Assembly: GCF_000745185.1 (NCBI RefSeq)
Contig: NZ_JQNJ01000001.1
Coordinates: 1,883,501 to 1,947,500 of the forward strand
Direction: 5' to 3'
Length of the DNA: 64,000 nt
Source: Muricauda sp. MAR_2010_75
GTDB taxonomy: Bacteria > Bacteroidota > Bacteroidia > Flavobacteriales > Flavobacteriaceae
Shown here: positions 53,094 through 61,938 of the stretch, piece after piece
Layout: every line of letters begins with the position of its first letter
Position numbering within the stretch: the first letter of the stretch is position 1
The notes under the pieces: generated by a model
What the model saw: only the letters and a program-made list of their open reading frames with translations
Told to the model about the DNA's origin: nothing
Database searches by the model: none
Position numbers and translations under genes: made by a program

Positions 53094-55061
53094 ATGAAGT
53101 TAAAATTATTTCCTTCGCGTTACGCCCTGATCAATGCCTTTGCACTTCTATTTTTGGCACTTTCGTTTTTGATGCGGCTGTCATTTTTGGCCATGGATTT
53201 CTCAGAAGTGGACCATTCGCTACTTGGGTTATTGAAGATATTTTTTGTGGGATTGTTCTTTGATTTGGGAACGGTCTCCTTTTTCTATGTGGTGGCATCC
53301 CTGTATTTTTTGCTCTTTCCCAAACGGTTTTATGGTTCAGTGGCGGATAAGGTTTTGGTTTACTTTGGATTATCCTCAGGGCTACTGAGTATCTACTTTT
53401 CCTTTTTTGCGGAAATCACCTTTTGGGACGAATTTCAAAGGCGGTTCAATTTCATAGCGGTGGATTATCTTATCTACACCTACGAAGTAGTGAAGAATAT
53501 CAACGAATCCTATCCCTTGCCACTCTTGATTGGTGGCATGGTCATTTTAGTCTTGGCTACGGTTTGGCTTTTCGCACGTAAGGGGTTTTTCAAAAAAGCA
53601 TTTTCGGCAAATGATGGATTTCAAGTGAAGTTGGTTCCTTTTTTGGCGGCCATTTTGGTAATGTCGTTTTATACCGCTTCCATTGAAAACGATTCCGCTG
53701 AAATCTCAGAAAACAGATACAATAATGAACTGTCCAAAGCGGGAATTTATTCCTTCTTCGCAGCGTTTCGGAACAATGAACTCAGCTATACCGATTTTTA
53801 CAAAACCATTTCAGAAAAGGAAGCCCTTGATAAGGTGCAAGAGGAGATTAGTGGCCCTTTGGACAGTCTACTTCATCCCCAAGACGATATTCTTCGGGCC
53901 GTAAAGGGAGGTGTTGAAAAAAAGCCGAATATCATCTTGATTTGTGTTGAAAGTTTAAGTGCCGACTACTTAGGCATCTTCGGAAATGAAAACCAACTGA
54001 CCCCAAATTTGGACTCTATCGCCCAGGCGGAGACCTATTTCTCCAACTTGTATGCCACCGGTACCCGTACTGTGCGAGGTATGGAAGCCATTACCTTGAG
54101 TGTTCCCCCAACTCCGGGTAGGAGCATTGTTAAGCGCAAGCATAATCAAAACCTGTTCACCATTGGTGAGATTTTTAAAGAAAAGGGATACGATAGAACT
54201 TTCTTTTATGGCGGCGATGGGTATTTTGACAATATGGACAAATTCTTCAGCGGTAATGGGTTTGATATTGTGGATCGAGGGCGTGGATTCTTACCATCTG
54301 GTGAAATAGTCACCTCGCGTAAAAACATCGAAGATGATGAGGTCACTTTTGAAAATGCTTGGGGCGTTTGTGATGAGGATATTTTTAATAAAGTTTTAAA
54401 GGAAGCGGACAAATCTGCAATGCAGGGCAAGCCCTTTTTTGATTTTATCATGACCACGTCTAACCATAAACCCTATACCTACCCAGCGGATAAAATTGAT
54501 ATTCCTTCAGGTTCGGGACGGAGTGGAGCCGTAAAGTACACCGATTTCGCCATTGGGCAATTTTTGAAACAGGCCAGGACCAAACCGTGGTACAACAATT
54601 CTGTTTTTGTGATTATGGCAGATCACTGCGCCAGCAGTGCTGGAAGGTGGGAATTGGATGTGCATAACTACCACATTCCAGCCCTAATTGTAAATCTTAA
54701 TGGAGGCAAAGGTTATAAGGTTACCCAACAGTGTTCCCAGATTGATGTAATGCCCACCCTCTTTTCATTATTGGGCTGGAACTATAATAACAATTTTTTT
54801 GGGCGAGATGTATTCAGTATGCAACCCGATGACCAAAGAGCTTTTGTAGGCAATTACAGGAAACTGGGCTTATTAAAAGACCACGAATTAATGGTGTTGG
54901 GCGATGGCAAGACTGCCAATCAATATAACTGGGATCAAAAGGATAATAGTTTGACGAAGGAGCCGATGGACACTTCATTTTTAACAGAGACCATTTCGTA
55001 TTATCAACTCGCCGATCACCTGTACAATAATGGCGGACTTGATTTAAAAGCAAACCTGTGA
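53094..55061 (+). CDS. LtaS/OpgB-like membrane phosphoglycerol transferase (sulfatase fold)
   Basis: This 655-residue protein has five N-terminal membrane helices (to about 205) and an extracytoplasmic alkaline phosphatase/sulfatase-fold domain (about 270-600). Seen are the metal Glu in ICVESLSADYLG, a Thr-rich TGTRTVRGMEA segment likely to hold the nucleophile, and the metal loop MADHCASSAG. There is no CxPSR sulfatase motif, so it is not a formylglycine sulfatase. It probably transfers phosphoglycerol or phosphoethanolamine to glycans or lipids. The next gene overlaps it. Confidence 0.83.
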   Translation: MKLKLFPSRYALINAFALLFLALSFLMRLSFLAMDFSEVDHSLLGLLKIFFVGLFFDLGTVSFFYVVASLYFLLFPKRFYGSVADKVLVYFGLSSGLLSIYFSFFAEITFWDEFQRRFNFIAVDYLIYTYEVVKNINESYPLPLLIGGMVILVLATVWLFARKGFFKKAFSANDGFQVKLVPFLAAILVMSFYTASIENDSAEISENRYNNELSKAGIYSFFAAFRNNELSYTDFYKTISEKEALDKVQEEISGPLDSLLHPQDDILRAVKGGVEKKPNIILICVESLSADYLGIFGNENQLTPNLDSIAQAETYFSNLYATGTRTVRGMEAITLSVPPTPGRSIVKRKHNQNLFTIGEIFKEKGYDRTFFYGGDGYFDNMDKFFSGNGFDIVDRGRGFLPSGEIVTSRKNIEDDEVTFENAWGVCDEDIFNKVLKEADKSAMQGKPFFDFIMTTSNHKPYTYPADKIDIPSGSGRSGAVKYTDFAIGQFLKQARTKPWYNNSVFVIMADHCASSAGRWELDVHNYHIPALIVNLNGGKGYKVTQQCSQIDVMPTLFSLLGWNYNNNFFGRDVFSMQPDDQRAFVGNYRKLGLLKDHELMVLGDGKTANQYNWDQKDNSLTKEPMDTSFLTETISYYQLADHLYNNGGLDLKANL

Positions 55062-55945
55062 AAAGCGTCCATTTTATTGTAAACCCCATTGCTGGAAAAG
55101 GCGACTGTACCATCGACGAAGCCTTGTTATCTCATTATTTTGAGCCAGAATACTTTGATGTGTGTATTAAAGTTTCCAACTATCCCGGACATGCCACAGA
55201 ACTGGCAAAAGCTTCCATGCTACAAGGAGCTCAGATTATTGTGGCCTGCGGAGGAGATGGGACCATCAATGAGGTGGCTACCTGTCTGGTGCATTCTAAA
55301 GTACAGTTGGGAATTGTGCCCATGGGCTCGGGAAATGGGCTGGCCGAGAGCCTCAAAATTCCCCGAAATCTAAAAAAGGCACTGGAAACCATAAAGCAAG
55401 GGGAAACCAACCGAATAGATGTGGCCATGGTCAATGGGAAACCTTTTTTCAGCAATATGGGGATTGGTTTTGATGCAAAGGTCATCTCCAACTACAATGC
55501 TTCCCAGCAGCGAAGATTTTGGGCCTACCTGAAAGCGGTGTTCAAATCGATGAAGGATTTCAATAGTAATGAACGCATCAAGGTTGAAATGAACGGCAAA
55601 AGTTTTAATACAAATCCCTTTATGTTTTTTGTTTCCAATTCCAAAGTGATGGGTTATGACATCTCCCTTACGCGAATGGCATCTTTACAAGATGGCTTGT
55701 TGGATGTGGTCATTATTGATACTTTGAGCAAGGGCGAAATGTTGCTTGTGGGACTTTTTATTCTACTGCGATTGAATCAGTATCTGAAGAAAATCCAATA
55801 TTTCAAAGTGAAGGAACTCAAGCTGGCTTTTGAGGATTCCTATGCGCATCATCTCATGCAAGCTGATGGGGAACTCCACAATCTTGATGACGCCGAAGTG
55901 GTCGTCAAAATTGAAGAAAAAGCGCTTCAAGTATTGGTGCCTTAA
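55058..55945 (+). CDS. YegS/DgkB-like lipid kinase, GTG start
   Basis: This 295-residue kinase of the diacylglycerol/sphingosine kinase fold has VNPIAGKG at the start, the nucleotide loop CGGDGTINEVA (about residue 64), MGSGNGLAESLKI (about 90) and GIGFDAKV. A GTG start overlaps the stop of the transferase gene (GTGA), so the two are coupled. A DAG kinase would recycle diacylglycerol left when phosphatidylglycerol gives up its head group. Confidence 0.88.
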   Translation: MKSVHFIVNPIAGKGDCTIDEALLSHYFEPEYFDVCIKVSNYPGHATELAKASMLQGAQIIVACGGDGTINEVATCLVHSKVQLGIVPMGSGNGLAESLKIPRNLKKALETIKQGETNRIDVAMVNGKPFFSNMGIGFDAKVISNYNASQQRRFWAYLKAVFKSMKDFNSNERIKVEMNGKSFNTNPFMFFVSNSKVMGYDISLTRMASLQDGLLDVVIIDTLSKGEMLLVGLFILLRLNQYLKKIQYFKVKELKLAFEDSYAHHLMQADGELHNLDDAEVVVKIEEKALQVLVP

Positions 55946-56050
55946 AATCATATCTTCTTTTCTTACTAGCCTAAACCTGAAAAGGCACACTTCTTAAATC
56001 ATTGAAAAACAAATACTTATTTGTGAATGCGCAGTCTTTTGAAATGGCTG

Positions 56051-56071
56051 TGTTGATAACCCTGTGGATAA
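56051..56071. promoter_or_regulatory. Pair of DnaA-box-like sites
   Basis: TGTTGATAA (56051-56059) and TGTGGATAA (56063-56071). The latter is the exact complement of the consensus box TTATCCACA; the former differs by one base. They sit 50-70 bases before the candidate -7 element. Confidence 0.6.
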
Positions 56072-56120
56072 ATGTTTTGGCTTGATGACACTTGTCAGAT
56101 TTTTTCCGGAGCCTAGATTT

Positions 56121-56128
56121 TACGTTTG
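56121..56128 (+). promoter_or_regulatory. -7 element candidate for nrdBA
   Basis: TACGTTTG matches TAnnTTTG. It implies a leader of about 135 bases before the nrdB ATG. Confidence 0.45.
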
Positions 56129-56161
56129 TTCCGATGATTTTTTCAACCTCAAAAATTCCAA

Positions 56162-56182
56162 TGTTGATAAAACTGTTGAGAA
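56162..56182. promoter_or_regulatory. Second pair of DnaA-box-like sites
   Basis: TGTTGATAA (56162-56170) and TGTTGAGAA (56174-56182), with nearly the same 12-base spacing as the upstream pair (56051, 56063). Confidence 0.45.
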
Positions 56183-56268
56183 CCAAAAAGAGGTCATGTA
56201 AAATCAAAGTAAAGAAAACATGAATTTTACATTCAGTTCACATAGGACAAATCCAAACACTTTTTCTC

Positions 56269-57543
56269 ATGCACATTTCTCACATTACTAAAAGGGATTT
56301 TAGTACACAGCCCTTCGACTTGCACAAAATCACCAACGCAATCCTAAAAGCCATGACAGCCGTGGACCATGGTCAAATGGAAGATGCCCAGAACATTGCC
56401 AATAATGTTGAAAAAGCATTATTGGAACGAAAAGAACAAGATGAACACTATGTTCCCACGGTAGAGGAAGTTCAGGACGTTGTTGAGAATGTGCTGATGA
56501 ACAGTGAGTTCCACGACGTGGCCAAAGCCTACATTATTTACAGGAACAAAAGGGCGCAAATGCGTGAGACGGATATTTTTGAAAAGCGTATCAACCTAAA
56601 GCCTTACGAGTACCCGCAGCTGTATGAATATGTGCCCGCCATTCGCCATTCCTATTGGATTCACACCGAATTTAATTTCACCAGCGACATTCAGGATTTT
56701 AAATCTGGACTTTCGGATGCGGAAAGAAGTGCCATTAAAAACACCATGTTGGCCATCTCCCAAATTGAGGTGGCGGTAAAAACGTTTTGGGGCGATATCT
56801 ACCACCGTATGCCCAAACCTGAAATTGGTTCGGTGGGAGCCACTTTTGCCGAAAGTGAGGTACGCCACCATGATGCGTATTCGCACTTGCTTGAAATTTT
56901 GGGATTGAACCAAGAGTTTGAGAACCTTAAGAAAAAACCTGTGATCATGAAGCGGGTGCAGTATTTGGAAACGGCCCTTAAAAATGCCAAAAGCGAGAAC
57001 AACAAGGAATATGCGGAATCTATTTTGCTCTTTTCTCTTTTTATAGAGCACGTGTCCCTCTTTTCCCAATTTTTGATCATTATGGCCTTCAACAAGCACA
57101 AAAATGTGCTTAAGGGGATTTCCAATGTGGTGGAAGCCACCTCAAAAGAAGAACAGATTCACGGCGATTTTGGAATAGATGTCATCAATATCATCAAAAA
57201 AGAACATCCAGAGTGGTTTGACGATGACTACAAAGCCATGATTCAGGAAATATGTGAAAATGCGTTTGAGGCCGAGAGCAAAATTGTGGACTGGATTTTT
57301 GAGGAGGGCGAATTGGATTTCTTGCCGAAAACTGTGGTAAACGAATTCATTAAGAACCGTTTCAATAACTCTTTGGAGAGCATAGGCATTGCCAAAGTGT
57401 TTGAGGTGGACCAAAAACTATTGGAGCAAACCGAGTGGTTTGATGATGAAATTATCGGAACCAAACATGGCGACTTTTTTGTAAAACGATCCATCAACTA
57501 TAGCAAAAGAACACAAAGTATAACCAGCGACGACCTTTTTTAA
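56269..57543 (+). CDS. nrdB: Ribonucleotide reductase beta subunit with N-terminal ATP-cone (class Id-like)
   Basis: This protein has 424 residues: an ATP-cone (about 4-95, ITKRDFSTQPFDLHKITNAI) fused to the ferritin-like metal domain. Metal ligands are Glu167 (SQIEVAV), Glu197 and His200 (SEVRHHDAY), and later Glu/His in FIEHVSL. Tyr204 occupies the radical-Tyr position. Flavobacterial relatives (Leeuwenhoekiella, F. johnsoniae) use a dimanganese cofactor and leave that Tyr unoxidised, and the cone shuts the enzyme off at high dATP by beta oligomer formation. It is followed directly by nrdA. Confidence 0.93.
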   Translation: MHISHITKRDFSTQPFDLHKITNAILKAMTAVDHGQMEDAQNIANNVEKALLERKEQDEHYVPTVEEVQDVVENVLMNSEFHDVAKAYIIYRNKRAQMRETDIFEKRINLKPYEYPQLYEYVPAIRHSYWIHTEFNFTSDIQDFKSGLSDAERSAIKNTMLAISQIEVAVKTFWGDIYHRMPKPEIGSVGATFAESEVRHHDAYSHLLEILGLNQEFENLKKKPVIMKRVQYLETALKNAKSENNKEYAESILLFSLFIEHVSLFSQFLIIMAFNKHKNVLKGISNVVEATSKEEQIHGDFGIDVINIIKKEHPEWFDDDYKAMIQEICENAFEAESKIVDWIFEEGELDFLPKTVVNEFIKNRFNNSLESIGIAKVFEVDQKLLEQTEWFDDEIIGTKHGDFFVKRSINYSKRTQSITSDDLF

Positions 57544-57546
57544 ATT

Positions 57547-59340
57547 ATGGAGAACAAAGCCCAATCCCCCCAAATTGAAGACGTAAAACAAGAAAACAAA
57601 AGCCAAGAACTTGTAAATGCACGAAAAAGTGCCTTGGCACAACTCAAGGAAAAAGAAGAAAGCTCAGGATTTGAATGGCTCAATGAATACAGCCGTCAAT
57701 TCTTGGCCTCGGGCTATTTGACCGATGGCGTTACCCCAGAAGGGCGGATTCGGGAGATAGCAGACCGGGCTGAACAGATTTTGCAGATTCCAGGGTATTC
57801 CGATAAGTTTTATAACTATATGTCGGAGGGTTTTTTCTCTTTGGCATCACCGGTTTGGTCCAACTTTGGGAAAAAACGTGGGTTGCCCATCAGCTGTTTC
57901 GGCTCCCATATTGATGATGATATGGGGAATATCCTGTACACCCAATCCGAAGTGGGCATGATGTCCAAGCTGGGGGGAGGTACTTCGGGCTATTTTGGAA
58001 AAATTAGGCACAGGGGAGCCCCTGTAAAAAATAACGGGCAGGCTTCTGGAGCGGTACACATTATGCAGTTGTTTGAGTCCATGGTAGATGTGGTGAGCCA
58101 AGGTTCCGTTCGTCGTGGTCGCTTTTCGCCGTACTTGCCCATAGACCATAAGGACATTATGGAATTTTTGGAAATCGGAACCGAAGGGAACCCCATTCAA
58201 CAACTGACCCATGGCGTTACCGTTACCAATCAATGGATGCAGGAAATGATTGATGGTGATACGGACAAAAGAACTATTTGGGCCAAGGTGTTGCAACGTA
58301 GGGGAGAAATGGGCTATCCGTATGTGTTCTTTTCCGACAATGCCAATAATGGAGCCGCCGATGTGTATAAGGACAAAGAACACCGCATTCACGCCAGTAA
58401 CCTTTGTACCGAAATCATGTTGCCCTCCAATGATAATTGGTCCTTTGTATGCGTATTGTCCAGTATCAATGTGTTGCATTACGATAAATGGAAAAATACC
58501 GATGCGGTGGAGACCATGGTCTATTTCTTGGATGCCGTGATCACGGAGTTTGTGGAAAAACTGGAAGCCTATCGGGATTCATCCGATCGTGATGACAGAC
58601 AGACCTTCCTGTTTATGGAACGAGCTTATAATTTTGCCAAGGAGAACAGAGCTTTGGGATTGGGTGCTTTGGGATGGCATTCCCTGTTGCAATCCAAAAG
58701 ATTGGCCTTTGATAGCCAAGAAGCCTATAACCTGAACAGTGAAATATTCAAAGGAATCAAGGAACGCTCCTACAAAGCTTCTGCAGAACTGGCGGAACGC
58801 TTTGGAGAGCCTGAAGTTTTAAAGGGCTATGGAAGACGCAATGCAACCCTAAATGCCATTGCACCAACCACTTCCTCAGCTTTTATTTTAGGTCAGGTAT
58901 CCCAAGGAATTGAACCGATTTGGTCCAATTGTTATGTTAAAGATATTGCTAAGATCAAAGTGACCATCAAGAATCCGTATTTGATGGATTTGCTGGAAGA
59001 AAAAGGTCAAAATAACCCAGAGGTTTGGAAAAGCATTCGCGATATGGATGGATCTGTTCAACATCTGGACTTCTTAACCGAGGAAGAGAAATCCGTCTTC
59101 AAAACCTATTCGGAGTTGGACCAATTGGATATTGTATACCAAGCGGCCAACAGACAGAACCATATTGACCAAGGGCAATCGGTGAATATTATTGTTCATC
59201 CGGACATGCCTACCAAGGAAATCAACAAAATACACGTAACAGCTTGGAAATTGGGGTTAAAATCGCTGTACTATCAACACAGTATGAATGCGGCCCAAAA
59301 ATTCAAGCAAAAGAAGGAATGTGCCAGTTGCGAGGCATAA
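57547..59340 (+). CDS. nrdA: Ribonucleotide reductase alpha subunit without ATP-cone
   Basis: The 597-residue catalytic subunit starts straight into the core. Active-site cysteines are seen in LPISCFG, NLCTEI (thiyl radical Cys) and SFVCVLSS; the Asn/Glu pair is in NLCTE. The redox tail ends ECASCEA. Loop GQASGAVHIM is typical. It lacks the about 100-residue N-terminal ATP-cone of the E. coli-type NrdA, matching its presence on NrdB. It starts 3 bases after nrdB. Confidence 0.95.
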   Translation: MENKAQSPQIEDVKQENKSQELVNARKSALAQLKEKEESSGFEWLNEYSRQFLASGYLTDGVTPEGRIREIADRAEQILQIPGYSDKFYNYMSEGFFSLASPVWSNFGKKRGLPISCFGSHIDDDMGNILYTQSEVGMMSKLGGGTSGYFGKIRHRGAPVKNNGQASGAVHIMQLFESMVDVVSQGSVRRGRFSPYLPIDHKDIMEFLEIGTEGNPIQQLTHGVTVTNQWMQEMIDGDTDKRTIWAKVLQRRGEMGYPYVFFSDNANNGAADVYKDKEHRIHASNLCTEIMLPSNDNWSFVCVLSSINVLHYDKWKNTDAVETMVYFLDAVITEFVEKLEAYRDSSDRDDRQTFLFMERAYNFAKENRALGLGALGWHSLLQSKRLAFDSQEAYNLNSEIFKGIKERSYKASAELAERFGEPEVLKGYGRRNATLNAIAPTTSSAFILGQVSQGIEPIWSNCYVKDIAKIKVTIKNPYLMDLLEEKGQNNPEVWKSIRDMDGSVQHLDFLTEEEKSVFKTYSELDQLDIVYQAANRQNHIDQGQSVNIIVHPDMPTKEINKIHVTAWKLGLKSLYYQHSMNAAQKFKQKKECASCEA

Positions 59341-59379
59341 TGTAAACTAGCTCAAACTAGTACCAACCTAACTTTAATT

Positions 59380-59413
59380 AACCCCCGACCACATGGTTTG
59401 GGGGTTGTTTTTT
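59380..59413 (+). terminator. Intrinsic terminator after nrdA
   Basis: AACCCCC (59380-59386) pairs with GGGGGTT (59400-59406), followed by a GTTTTTT run. Confidence 0.85.
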
Positions 59414-59631
59414 GTTGGGTATAGCCCAAACAATTGTTAATCTTAACGTTGTATGCCCATTGATTCAAAGCAGTTTCTATTTTTGTGGAACAAGAATCGC
59501 CTGGGAGATAGTCCAATGGGCTGGATTTGATCGTAAAATAGCTGTAGCATTACTTTTGTTTCCGGCAAAAGAATCTGCAGCATACCCTTCTGGGGAAGGT
59601 AAACAACAAGAAATAGCAACCTCAACCTCGC

Positions 59632-61302
59632 ATGAAACCAGTTACACAATATACCAAAAGTGGGCGCATCAATATTGCGTACCAAGTTTTTGGTTCAGGT
59701 ACTGTAGACATGGTTTACATTCCCGGATGGGTTTCCAATATTGATTTGATGTGGGCTTGTCCAGAACTAGTGGATTTTTTACAGGAATTGGGAAAAATAG
59801 CCCGAGTTATTTTGTTCGATAAAAGAGGAACAGGTCTTTCCGATCGTATAGTGGAACTTTCCACTTTGGAGGAACGGATGGACGATATTAGGGCCGTGAT
59901 GGACGCTGTTGGCTCTGAAAAGGCTATTTTGTTCGGACATTCCGAGGGAGGTTCCGTGTCTGCGCTGTTTGCCGCAACCTATCCCAACCGCATTATTTCG
60001 TTGATCACCTTTGGAATATTTGCCAAGCGAAAGTATGCTCAAAACTATCCTTGGGCACCTACCAACGAAGAACGCCAAAGGGTGTATGATATGATCGAGA
60101 ATTGTTGGGGCAGTGGGGAAATGAACTTGGAGACATTGGCCCCATCAAAGGCAAACGACAAAGATTTCATGGATTGGCTGGCCAACTACTTTCGTTCAGG
60201 GGCTAGTCCAAGCGCTGCTTTGGTGCTTACCAAAATGAATACAGAGGTGGATATCATCAATATTTTGGGTTCCATTAAAGTTCCGTCACTGATTCTTCAG
60301 CGAACCAATGATGTTGATGTGAAGATTGAGGAAGGGAAGTTCATAGCAGAGCGCATATCAGGAGCTAAATTTGTTGAGCTGCAAGGTGACGACCATTTGT
60401 TTTGGGTGGGTAATACGGAAGAGGTGCTCAAAGAAATCAGAAATTTCATATTGAACCTAAAGCCTAAAGGCGTATATGACCAACAACTCTTTACCATAGC
60501 CGCTGCCCGAATTTTTGCTGAGGAACGGGCCAAACCAGAGCAACAAGAACTTATAGCCCAATTTGTTGCCCAATATCGTGGAAAGGTGATTCAGTGCGAT
60601 GGGAGAACCTTCTTTGCCACTTTTGAGGGACCCAGCAAAGCAGTTCATTGTTATATGAACCTGTTTGATACCGTAAAAAGCATGAATGCCCAAATGTCTG
60701 TGGGGATTCATATTAAAGAGGGGGCTGTTGATGAAGCCCACTTTGTAAGTGCGGAGACCGAACGCTTTGTGGAGTCAATTCTGGAACAGGCTAAGCCAAA
60801 TCAAATATTGATTACCCAAACGGTGAAATATCTGTTGTCTGGGGCCGGGCTGAACTTCAAACAGAACAAAACTATCCTGGAACCAAGATCGGGAGAACCA
60901 CACATGCTCTTTGCTGTTACCGATGATTTGATATCTGATGGGTATCTGGATGGCTTTCACCAACATCAACTTCCCGTGAATGATTCTTTTTTGGAAAATG
61001 TTCTGGAGATTATAGAATCCCATCTGAGTGATGAATTGTTCGGGGTGGAAATGCTGTGCAGGGAAATAGGAGTGAGTGAACGTCAATTGCAACGAAAGCT
61101 CAAAGCGGTAACCAATAAATCCCCAATCCAACTAATTTCATCGGTCCGGTTGCACCGGGCAAAAGAGTTGATGCTGGAAAACAGGCACAATGTGGCGGAA
61201 ATTGCCTATCAAACCGGATTTTCCAATCCTTCCTATTTTTCCAAATCCTTTAAAAAGGAATTTGGAAAAAGCCCATCCACTTTTCTTCAGGAGTACGCTT
61301 AG
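59632..61302 (+). CDS. Alpha/beta-hydrolase - degenerate cyclase - AraC fusion regulator
   Basis: This 556-residue protein has three parts. Residues about 1-275 form an alpha/beta hydrolase with nucleophile elbow GHSEGGS and DKRGTGLSDR. About 285-430 match a class III adenylate cyclase domain (GKVIQCDGRTFFATFEGPSKAVHC, MSVGIHIKEGAV, ILITQTVKYLLSGAGL), but the first metal-binding segment (DIVGST type) is missing, so it is probably inactive. About 445-556 is an AraC helix-turn-helix (MLCREIGVSERQLQRKLKAVT, NVAEIAYQTGFSNPSYFSKSF). It likely senses a ligand through the hydrolase pocket. Confidence 0.87.
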   Translation: MKPVTQYTKSGRINIAYQVFGSGTVDMVYIPGWVSNIDLMWACPELVDFLQELGKIARVILFDKRGTGLSDRIVELSTLEERMDDIRAVMDAVGSEKAILFGHSEGGSVSALFAATYPNRIISLITFGIFAKRKYAQNYPWAPTNEERQRVYDMIENCWGSGEMNLETLAPSKANDKDFMDWLANYFRSGASPSAALVLTKMNTEVDIINILGSIKVPSLILQRTNDVDVKIEEGKFIAERISGAKFVELQGDDHLFWVGNTEEVLKEIRNFILNLKPKGVYDQQLFTIAAARIFAEERAKPEQQELIAQFVAQYRGKVIQCDGRTFFATFEGPSKAVHCYMNLFDTVKSMNAQMSVGIHIKEGAVDEAHFVSAETERFVESILEQAKPNQILITQTVKYLLSGAGLNFKQNKTILEPRSGEPHMLFAVTDDLISDGYLDGFHQHQLPVNDSFLENVLEIIESHLSDELFGVEMLCREIGVSERQLQRKLKAVTNKSPIQLISSVRLHRAKELMLENRHNVAEIAYQTGFSNPSYFSKSFKKEFGKSPSTFLQEYA

Positions 61303-61446
61303 GCCATATTTTTCATATTCATTCTTTTAGATTTCTACAACGGACTATTTGATGCATTTTATCCTTTTTTGGTCTTCCCAGATAGTGATTTACCTAAATC
61401 TTCAAAATTTGTTTGTAATTGAAAACAAGGCATTTAAGGCCTAAAA

Positions 61447-61528
61447 TGTCGGAAATGTTATAGTCTGACGGGTTTGTGCTGGCATCTTGTCGGAAAAGTT
61501 ATCTAATTCGGCGGATTTGTTCTAATTC
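61447..61528. promoter_or_regulatory. Tandem 41-bp repeat, candidate AraC-type operator array
   Basis: TGTCGGAAA starts at 61447 and again at 61488. Each copy is followed about 20 bases on by a CGG-TTTGT half-site (GACGGGTTTGTGCT, GGCGGATTTGTTCT). Four half-sites with two-turn spacing suggest AraC-type binding. Confidence 0.55.
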
Positions 61529-61546
61529 CAAGGGTTTCTCTCAACA

Positions 61547-61554
61547 TATCTTTG
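61547..61554 (+). promoter_or_regulatory. -7 element for the GPLAKN-repeat gene
   Basis: TATCTTTG matches TAnnTTTG, 30 bases before the ATG at 61585. The repeat array ends where the -33 region would be. Confidence 0.6.
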
Positions 61555-61584
61555 CCTCGCTAAAAATCAGAAATAACAAATGTC

Positions 61585-61896
61585 ATGAAAAAACAAATTT
61601 TTACAACAATTGCATTTGCGCTTTTTACCATAGGATGTATGCATGCGCAGCACATTCAAGAAACAGGGCCTTTGGCCAAGAACCGTAAGCCTTGGAAAGA
61701 CCCAAAGCCCAGCACGCCCATTATGATCAAAAAGCACGAAAAACTTACGGGGCCTTTGGCCAAGAACAGAAAACCTTGGAAAGATGAATGCGAATTGCAG
61801 CCTATAGTTTTTGTGGAACGCAAAAGTCTTCAAGGACCCATGGCCAAAAATGTGCGCCCGGAAAGGGACAATTACTTCGAGGATTATACGAGGTAA
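61585..61896 (+). CDS. Small exported protein with three GPLAKN repeats
   Basis: This 103-residue protein has a signal peptide (MKKQIFTTIAFALFTIGCMHAQ) and three copies of a 12-residue unit: GPLAKNRKPWKD (about 28-39), the same again (about 56-67) and GPMAKNVRPERD (about 83-94), each spaced by about 16 residues. The middle linker has DECEL. The mature part is small, basic and likely extended. I do not recognise the family. A good promoter and a direct-repeat array sit upstream. Confidence 0.65.
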   Translation: MKKQIFTTIAFALFTIGCMHAQHIQETGPLAKNRKPWKDPKPSTPIMIKKHEKLTGPLAKNRKPWKDECELQPIVFVERKSLQGPMAKNVRPERDNYFEDYTR

Positions 61897-61938
61897 GGAG
61901 TTTATTTATCAATCAAAAAATCATCAAAAAACGAACAC

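Larger units (their letters stand above)
55946..56268. other. Regulatory region upstream of nrdBA
   Basis: There is no gene here. It holds a perfect DnaA-box sequence, two one-mismatch boxes and a -7-like TACGTTTG (56121-56128), listed separately. A 78-codon minus-strand frame at 55971-56207 is not credible. Confidence 0.6.

Noticed and set aside
53094..55061. Formylglycine-type sulfatase
   Set aside because: The required Cys/Ser-x-Pro-x-Arg motif is absent; the membrane layout fits LtaS/OpgB-like transferases.
56040..56190. Chromosomal replication origin
   Set aside because: Only one exact DnaA box, no AT-rich unwinding region and no dnaA/dnaN neighbours; regulation of nrd is simpler.
55971..56207. 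78-codon minus-strand frame upstream of nrdB
   Set aside because: No family resemblance, and it covers the DnaA-box-like region; it reads like chance coding.
59412..59744. 110-codon plus-strand frame before the fusion regulator
   Set aside because: It starts in the nrdA terminator and overlaps the real gene at 59632 in another frame.
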